Source of the DNA: Ignavibacteriales bacterium
Lineage (GTDB): Bacteria > Bacteroidota > Ignavibacteria > Ignavibacteriales > Melioribacteraceae
Assembly: GCA_026390795.1 (NCBI GenBank)
Contig: JAPLFG010000003.1
Coordinates: 1,116,001 to 1,180,000 of the forward strand
DNA length: 64,000 nt
Direction of reading: 5' to 3'
Made by a program: the position numbers and the translations under genes
In this document: piece after piece, positions 59,342 through 64,000 of the stretch
Layout of the letters: every line of letters begins with the position of its first letter
How positions within the stretch are numbered: the stretch's first letter is position 1
The notes under the pieces: generated by a model
Seen by the model: the letters and a program-made list of their open reading frames with translations, nothing else
The model's database searches: none
Told to the model about the DNA's origin: nothing

Positions 59342-60511
59342 ATGAAACGGAAAGGAGAAGTAGTAGGAATAATATCAAGAAGCATTAAACTGAATTTGCT
59401 GACAGCTTTTATCTCAATCTTAATTGCAAACAATATTACCGCACAAACTCAGCCGCCGGCAAAGCCGGCAACAAATATCAACGAAATGCAGAAATATCCA
59501 CGCAATGAAAATTCGATGCCAGGAAAATTTCCGGGAAAAGTTATTCAAGTTACTCACATCAATTCAGTCGTTGAGAACAAAATCGTTTACCAAGCTGCTT
59601 ACGAAATGATTGCAAAAGGAATGCTGGCATTGACCGGAGCGCAGTCTTTAAACGGTGCATGGAAAATGTTTGTAAATGAAAATGATAGAATCGGATTGAA
59701 AGTGAATCCGGTTGCGGGATCGACACTTTCAACTAGTGTCGAAGTTACGCAAGCTATTATCAAACAACTGGAAGAAGCCGGGATCCCTAGAAAAAATATT
59801 TTAATATGGGATAGAAGAGAAGAACAATTAGCAGAAGCCGGATTTGCCACTGCGGCTTTTCCCGATATTAAAATAATTGGTACTGAACGTAAAGGAGAAA
59901 ATGGTACAATGTATGATGAAAATGGAAAACTTTACGGCGAAAGAATGATTGATAAAGATTGGTACTACTGGGCGGATTGTGAAGAAAAATATGATTCGGA
60001 AACAATTCCATACATGGTTAACGAAGGAAAAAATTCCTACTTCACAAAAATTGTTACACAAATGGTAGATAAAATTATAAACGTTCCAATTTTAAAGAAC
60101 GCGGGATCTACAGTTACGCTTTGCTTGAAAAATATTGCGTTCGGAAGCGTTAGCAATACCGGAAGATTACATAAACAGCTTTGGGCAGAAACTTGTGCAG
60201 AGGTTTGTGCATTCCCACCTTTGAGAGATAAAGTGGTTCTTAACATTGTTGACGGAATCAAAGGTTGTTTTAACGGCGGACCCGCTGCCAATCCTCAATT
60301 CTTCACGGATTACAAAACCGTTTTAGTTGGAACTGACCCGGTAGCTATTGATAGGATCGGACACGAAATTGTAATTAAGAAAAGAATTGCTGAAAAAATA
60401 CAAAAAGAAGATTCACCGCGAAGCAGAACATTTTTAGATCTCGCTCAAAATCTGAAACTCGGTGTCGCGGATCTTGATAAAATCGAATTGCAAAAATTTG
60501 AATTACAGTAA
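59342..60511 (+). CDS. DUF362 domain protein, exported
   Basis: This 389-residue protein has a signal-like hydrophobic segment (~17-34, ending NITAQ). The DUF362 fold covers most of the rest: NDRIGLKVNPVAGSTLSTSVEV, LEEAGIPRKNILIWDRREEQ, IINVPILKNAGSTVTLCLKNIAFG (in part), LNIVDGIKGCFNGGPAAN and VLVGTDPVAIDRIGHEIV. DUF362 proteins are sometimes fused to ferredoxin domains; none is fused here. The function of the family is not settled. The DUF6599-like gene follows 13 nt later, so the two probably act together. Confidence 0.85.
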   Translation: MKRKGEVVGIISRSIKLNLLTAFISILIANNITAQTQPPAKPATNINEMQKYPRNENSMPGKFPGKVIQVTHINSVVENKIVYQAAYEMIAKGMLALTGAQSLNGAWKMFVNENDRIGLKVNPVAGSTLSTSVEVTQAIIKQLEEAGIPRKNILIWDRREEQLAEAGFATAAFPDIKIIGTERKGENGTMYDENGKLYGERMIDKDWYYWADCEEKYDSETIPYMVNEGKNSYFTKIVTQMVDKIINVPILKNAGSTVTLCLKNIAFGSVSNTGRLHKQLWAETCAEVCAFPPLRDKVVLNIVDGIKGCFNGGPAANPQFFTDYKTVLVGTDPVAIDRIGHEIVIKKRIAEKIQKEDSPRSRTFLDLAQNLKLGVADLDKIELQKFELQ

Positions 60512-60524
60512 CCGGATTGATTCG

Positions 60525-61352
60525 ATGAAATTATTCCAAACCGTAATTATATTATTAATATTTTCCGCTACTGTTTTTGCGCAAGATGATAAAAATTTTC
60601 CGGCATTAAGCCAGGATGATATTGACGGTGGGAATATCCGGTCAAGTTATTACGATGGTAATGCGCTTTGGGGGCTAATTGACGGCGGTGCTGATATTTA
60701 TCTTGAATACGGATTTGCCAAATTGCTATTCCAAGAAGTCGAATGGAAAGGAATCAAGTTCAGAGTTGAGACTTACAGAATGAATAACGAAGAAGCTGCG
60801 TTCGGAATTTTTTCCGTATCGCGCTTTAAATGTGCCTTGAGTGATACATTAGCAAAATATATTTGCATCACGCCTTATCAAGTTCAAGCTGCAGTTGGAA
60901 AATTTTATATCTCCATTGCGAATGATAAAGGAAATAAAGAGGCGCAAAATCTAACAATATCTCTATTCAAAAATGTTTTGGCGAAAACTAAAGAAGCCGC
61001 TTTCGAACTACCGGCAATATTCCACAAAAAAAGCTTTGATTCGTATAAGAATCAAATGAAATTCATGAAAGGTAAACTTGGATTACAGAACGGATTTCCA
61101 AATTGGCTGGATCTGTTTGAGGATTATTCCAATTACGAGATTTATCTCTTACCCATAGAGAATAAAAAAGATTACGCTTACATCTCACAAATTAAATTTG
61201 AATCGGCGAAGGAGATGCAAAGATTTGTTTCGAAAAATCAACCAGAGAGAAAAGATGACGTCGCAAGGGTATTCAATATCATTTCTTCTTTGGAATTGAT
61301 TTTTATTGAATCAACTTTTGATACGAACAAAGTAAACGAACTGATCAAATAA
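60525..61352 (+). CDS. DUF6599-like exported protein
   Basis: The ATG at 60525 begins a signal peptide (MKLFQTVIILLIFSATVFAQ), so I choose it over an open frame reaching back to 60462 inside the DUF362 gene. The mature protein (~255 residues) has SSYYDGNALWGLIDGGADIYLEYG, a signature of a family I know as DUF6599 (the stretch N..LW..I.GGADLYL.YG), then VETYRMNNEEAAFGIFSVSR. No catalytic motif is known. Its place right behind DUF362 suggests a joint periplasmic role. Confidence 0.75.
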   Translation: MKLFQTVIILLIFSATVFAQDDKNFPALSQDDIDGGNIRSSYYDGNALWGLIDGGADIYLEYGFAKLLFQEVEWKGIKFRVETYRMNNEEAAFGIFSVSRFKCALSDTLAKYICITPYQVQAAVGKFYISIANDKGNKEAQNLTISLFKNVLAKTKEAAFELPAIFHKKSFDSYKNQMKFMKGKLGLQNGFPNWLDLFEDYSNYEIYLLPIENKKDYAYISQIKFESAKEMQRFVSKNQPERKDDVARVFNIISSLELIFIESTFDTNKVNELIK

Positions 61353-61438
61353 AAAGAGTGCTGATTTTTATAACATGCCTGGAAATAATGCTGTATAAAC
61401 TTTTTCACAGCTATAAAGATCAGCCCTTCAATTCTTCA

Positions 61439-61768
61439 TTAATCAACCACAAACATTTTAGTGCCGGTTTCAGTTCTGGATCGGTGCGGTTCGTTATCGT
61501 CCGCAACTTGATAACTCATTCCCGGTGTAAGTTTAAAAACTCTACCGTCTTTCAATTCTGTTATCAATTCACCTTCTAAAATGTAAATTACATGTCCGCG
61601 GCGGCACCAGTGATCCGCAAGATAACCGGGAGTGTATTCCACTATTCTAACTCTAATATTTCCGTCTTCAAAAATTTTCCAAAAAGCTTTTCCCGATTCC
61701 CCCGCAAATTCTTTTGGAACAACTTTGCTCCAATCAATTACTGTAAATGGTACATTTTCAATTTTCAT
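61439..61768 (-). CDS. DHCW-motif cupin protein
   Basis: This 109-residue single cupin domain opens MKIENVPFTVIDWSKVVPKE, the usual start of the DHCW-motif cupin group. The metal-site motifs are YLADHWCRRGHVIYILEGEL (His, His, Glu) and YQVADDNEPHRS with a terminal His. Cupins of this type bind a divalent metal; function unknown. It is convergent with the DUF6599-like gene and precedes, 49 nt away, the stop of the TonB-dependent receptor gene on the same strand. Confidence 0.85.
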   Translation of the reverse strand: MKIENVPFTVIDWSKVVPKEFAGESGKAFWKIFEDGNIRVRIVEYTPGYLADHWCRRGHVIYILEGELITELKDGRVFKLTPGMSYQVADDNEPHRSRTETGTKMFVVD

Positions 61769-61817
61769 TTTTCACCGTCCGTTTATTACTAATTGCAAAT
61801 CAAAAATAGTCGGTTTT

Positions 61818-63767
61818 TTACCATTTGATATTTATTCCAAACAGAAATTCTCTACCGGCTTGAGGATATCCGTAATCTGCTTCATAATACTTATCCAATA
61901 CATTGTTAATTCTTAGATAGAGTGTGTAATTCTCAAATATCTTTTGCGCCGCCTTAAAACTTATCAGCAAATAATCCGGCATAGGGACAAATGCACCTGT
62001 GTCAAGATTAACACCGTACTCTTTTCCGGTATAAGATATTTCACTCACTAAGTTAAGACCGGATTTAAATGAATAAGAAGGAATCAGAGAAATCAACTGT
62101 TCGGGTCTGTATTCAAGTATATCGGATGCTGCCTTGTCGGATCTGTCTTTTGCTGAAAGAAATGTATAGCTAAAATTAATTATGAAATTTTCTATCTGAT
62201 AATCTGCCGTAAATTCAAAACCGGATAAAACAGCTTTCCCTATATTTTGGAATTGCTTTAATCCGTCGTTTACCGAAACCTCTTGAATCAAATTTTTAAT
62301 ATCAGAATAAAAAACTGTCAGCCCGATATTATTCTGTTTAGAATAAATGCATGAAATTCCAATTTCTGCATTCAAGCTTTGTTCCGGCTTCAGATACAGA
62401 TTAGAAACATAGCGTCCTATTGTCTCGCTATAAAATTCCTTTAGATTTGGAAACCGGCTTTTGCTAGCAAGATTTGCATGAACACTTATCATCTCATTTG
62501 GTTTATAATTTACACCAAAGTTTTCATTAAAAATAGAAGTTGATGATCGAAGTTCTCCTCCGTTTGCATAAACCGGTTTTAAGAAATTAATACCGGCACC
62601 GGCTACAATAAATAAATTATTACCAATTTGAAGATCCTGTTCAGCGGCTAAACTTAAATTATCTGCTTCGTACTCTTTGAATCCCTGGTTGAAATTTCCC
62701 TCCTCTTTATGAACATCTTTTCTGTATGAAAGAGATAATCTTGTTAATCCTGCCTGTTCTATATTAAAAGAAGAAGATAAATTTATGCCGAGAGAATGGT
62801 CATCATAAGTTGAGCGAAATGCGTAAGGTTTCAATTGTGTTTTAAAGTTCGCGTCATCATAAGAATCTAGAATATTTTTAAATTGTTCGAAAAACAGATT
62901 TCCTTTTATTTCAAAATCTTTTTCTACGGTTGTTTTAAACATCAGATTATTGATACTCTTTTTCCAATCGCTAAATCTCCAATAACGCGGCTTCGAAGTA
63001 TATATATCTGTTGGAATCCCCTTTTCGTTGTCTATTAGCATAAGGGTATAAGCTAAATCAATATTAAGAAAATCAGTAACACCAAGTTTTAACATACCGC
63101 CGCGGTTTTCAAATTGACTGTTCTTTCTCTCTCCTCCGTTTTCATTTTTTGCTGATGAAAAAGTTTTTGGAAGATCAAACCCGCCCGATTTTGAAAACGT
63201 TCCGTTCAATGAATAGAAAATTTTATCTATTATGCCATTTAGACCTACTGATTCTTTATTTCCAAATCCGTATTCCAGATTAACATCTACTTCTAGCGGA
63301 CGGTCGCTCGTTTTGGATAGAAGGTTTATGGTTCCACCCATCGAATTGGTTCCGTAAAGTAAAGAAGGCATTCCCTTACTAATTGTAATTTTTTCGATTG
63401 CATTAATCGGAATGTTGCTTAAATCAACTAGTCCGTCGTATGGCTGATAAATAGGAACACCGTCAATAAATATTGCGATTTCTCTTTGATCGAAACCGCG
63501 TAAATAAATTTTTGATTCGTTTTTCGAAGATGTTGATACATAAACCCCAGGATTATTCGCTACTGCCTTTGATAAATCAGTTCCGCCAGTAGATTCTATT
63601 CTGTCAAGATAGATATCAAATACACTTGATGATTTTATTATGTTACTCTGTTGAGAGGTTACGATTATTTCGCCCAGATTGTAAATCTTTAGCGAATCTG
63701 TTTTCACTTGTGAATAAATTTGTGGTGTAATTAACCAAGAGAGGATTAAACCGTAAATAATTTTCAT
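61818..63767 (-). CDS. TonB-dependent outer-membrane receptor
   Basis: This 649-residue protein has a signal peptide (MKIIYGLILSWLITPQIYSQ), a TonB-box-like stretch (LGEIIVTSQQ), a plug domain (~45-155: LSKAVANNPGVYVSTSSKNE, IYLRGFDQREIAIFIDGVPI, KITISKGMPSLLYGTNSMGG) and a 22-strand barrel that ends in the typical aromatic residue (FGINIKW). No N-terminal carboxypeptidase-like extension is present, so it is not of the SusC type. The ATG at 63767 is chosen because it starts the signal peptide; a TTG at 63779 adds four residues. The ligand is unknown; iron-siderophore or cobalamin are generic options. It needs the TonB system at 40115-42854. Confidence 0.93.
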   Translation of the reverse strand: MKIIYGLILSWLITPQIYSQVKTDSLKIYNLGEIIVTSQQSNIIKSSSVFDIYLDRIESTGGTDLSKAVANNPGVYVSTSSKNESKIYLRGFDQREIAIFIDGVPIYQPYDGLVDLSNIPINAIEKITISKGMPSLLYGTNSMGGTINLLSKTSDRPLEVDVNLEYGFGNKESVGLNGIIDKIFYSLNGTFSKSGGFDLPKTFSSAKNENGGERKNSQFENRGGMLKLGVTDFLNIDLAYTLMLIDNEKGIPTDIYTSKPRYWRFSDWKKSINNLMFKTTVEKDFEIKGNLFFEQFKNILDSYDDANFKTQLKPYAFRSTYDDHSLGINLSSSFNIEQAGLTRLSLSYRKDVHKEEGNFNQGFKEYEADNLSLAAEQDLQIGNNLFIVAGAGINFLKPVYANGGELRSSTSIFNENFGVNYKPNEMISVHANLASKSRFPNLKEFYSETIGRYVSNLYLKPEQSLNAEIGISCIYSKQNNIGLTVFYSDIKNLIQEVSVNDGLKQFQNIGKAVLSGFEFTADYQIENFIINFSYTFLSAKDRSDKAASDILEYRPEQLISLIPSYSFKSGLNLVSEISYTGKEYGVNLDTGAFVPMPDYLLISFKAAQKIFENYTLYLRINNVLDKYYEADYGYPQAGREFLFGINIKW

Positions 63768-63920
63768 TGGTTCATTCAATAATGGCTCGAAATATCCGAA
63801 GTATGTTTTTGTTATTGGTGATACGATTTCACTATCAAACGATAAGAGTGATTAATCCCGACCTCAAAATAATAAAATTATTTTGCCGGAATGCGAAAGA
63901 CTTATAATGAATCAATTTCT

Positions 63921-64000
63921 CTAATTGACTTTTTCTTCGACTTTAACTTTTCCTTGTTGAGTAGACTTATTAAGTTCTTCAAATTCGGAAGGACTTGTAG
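63921..64000 (-). CDS. C-terminal end of a minus-strand gene (start outside the window)
   Basis: The frame ending at the TAG of 63921-63923 is open to the window edge and reads TSPSEFEELNKSTQQGKVKV followed by EEKVN. The Lys/Glu-rich tail looks like a real C-terminus, but 25 residues do not identify a family. It would lie about 150 nt upstream of the TonB-dependent receptor gene on the same strand. No signal or riboswitch core is visible in 63780-63920. Confidence 0.4.
   Translation of the reverse strand, partial: TSPSEFEELNKSTQQGKVKVEEKVN

Noticed and set aside
63780-63920. Possible cobalamin or other riboswitch upstream of the TonB-dependent receptor
   Set aside because: I saw no conserved riboswitch core (such as GCCACTG) on the minus strand in this gap.
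1-64000. tRNA, rRNA, CRISPR, prophage or insertion sequence
   Set aside because: The gaps were read for tRNA arms, regular direct repeats and transposase or integrase motifs; none was found.

Overview
The window is AT-rich, densely coded bacterial DNA with no rRNA, tRNA, CRISPR array, phage gene or transposase that I can recognise. Secreted proteins with Bacteroidota-style signal peptides, a Por/T9SS-type C-terminal sorting domain (54998-57121), an ExbB-ExbD-ExbD-TonB operon linked to a PstS-like lipoprotein and a TPR protein, Tat-exported Gfo/Idh/MocA proteins and many glycoside hydrolases point to the Bacteroidota/Ignavibacteriota group. An Ignavibacteria-like member is my best guess. That assignment is inference from gene content and style.

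Region 1 (1-2174) holds the 3' end of a dihydroceramide-desaturase-like fatty-acid desaturase, a DUF1569 (DinB-like) protein and small membrane proteins. Region 2 (2189-31149) is a large glycan-degradation locus. It contains GH20, GH92, three different GH29 fucosidases, a tandem DUF1080 protein, two Tat-exported Gfo/Idh/MocA enzymes (one GH109-like), GH35, an SGNH esterase, GH97, GH125 and GH47. The set fits stepwise exo-trimming of fucosylated, mannose-rich N-glycan-like or mucin-like glycans (Fuc, Gal, GlcNAc, GalNAc, alpha-Man). No SusC/SusD pair, endo-glycosidase or local regulator is present. A 5-oxoprolinase operon (pxpB, pxpC, an MFS transporter, pxpA) sits inside it, 3 nt behind a fucosidase gene. 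The DUF1080 protein and the two oxidoreductases suggest a parallel oxidative (3-keto) route of glycoside cleavage.

Region 3 (31150-37262) holds a mono-cluster ferredoxin/CDGSH fusion, an SDR, a Kup potassium transporter, an ABC exporter membrane domain without an ATPase, an APC permease and two tiny single-TM proteins (40 and 47 aa). Region 4 (37119-42854, minus strand) is the exbB-exbD-exbD-tonB-small TM-substrate-binding lipoprotein-TPR-ppa-small TM operon. Region 5 (43330-46497) is a sensor kinase with an NtrC-type response regulator. Region 6 (46607-54427) holds an aldo/keto reductase, an M1 aminopeptidase, a TauE-like half protein, an EamA exporter that appears to start at ATT, a YncE-propeller/phosphoesterase fusion and a PfkB kinase. 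Region 7 (54432-64000) holds a PEGA lipoprotein, a VIT-domain protein with a T9SS tail, a fucose-isomerase-like protein, a zinc-ribbon/DUF2007 protein, a DUF362/DUF6599-like pair, a cupin, a TonB-dependent receptor and the tail of one more gene.

Non-coding structure includes two short elements with GTCATTGCG-type terminal inverted repeats, an inverted pair of GAACACGG-type repeats bracketing the two oxidoreductase genes, a nested-palindrome element at 43135-43286, several hairpins and terminators, and a relic of a C-terminal carbohydrate-binding-like domain at 7528-7749.
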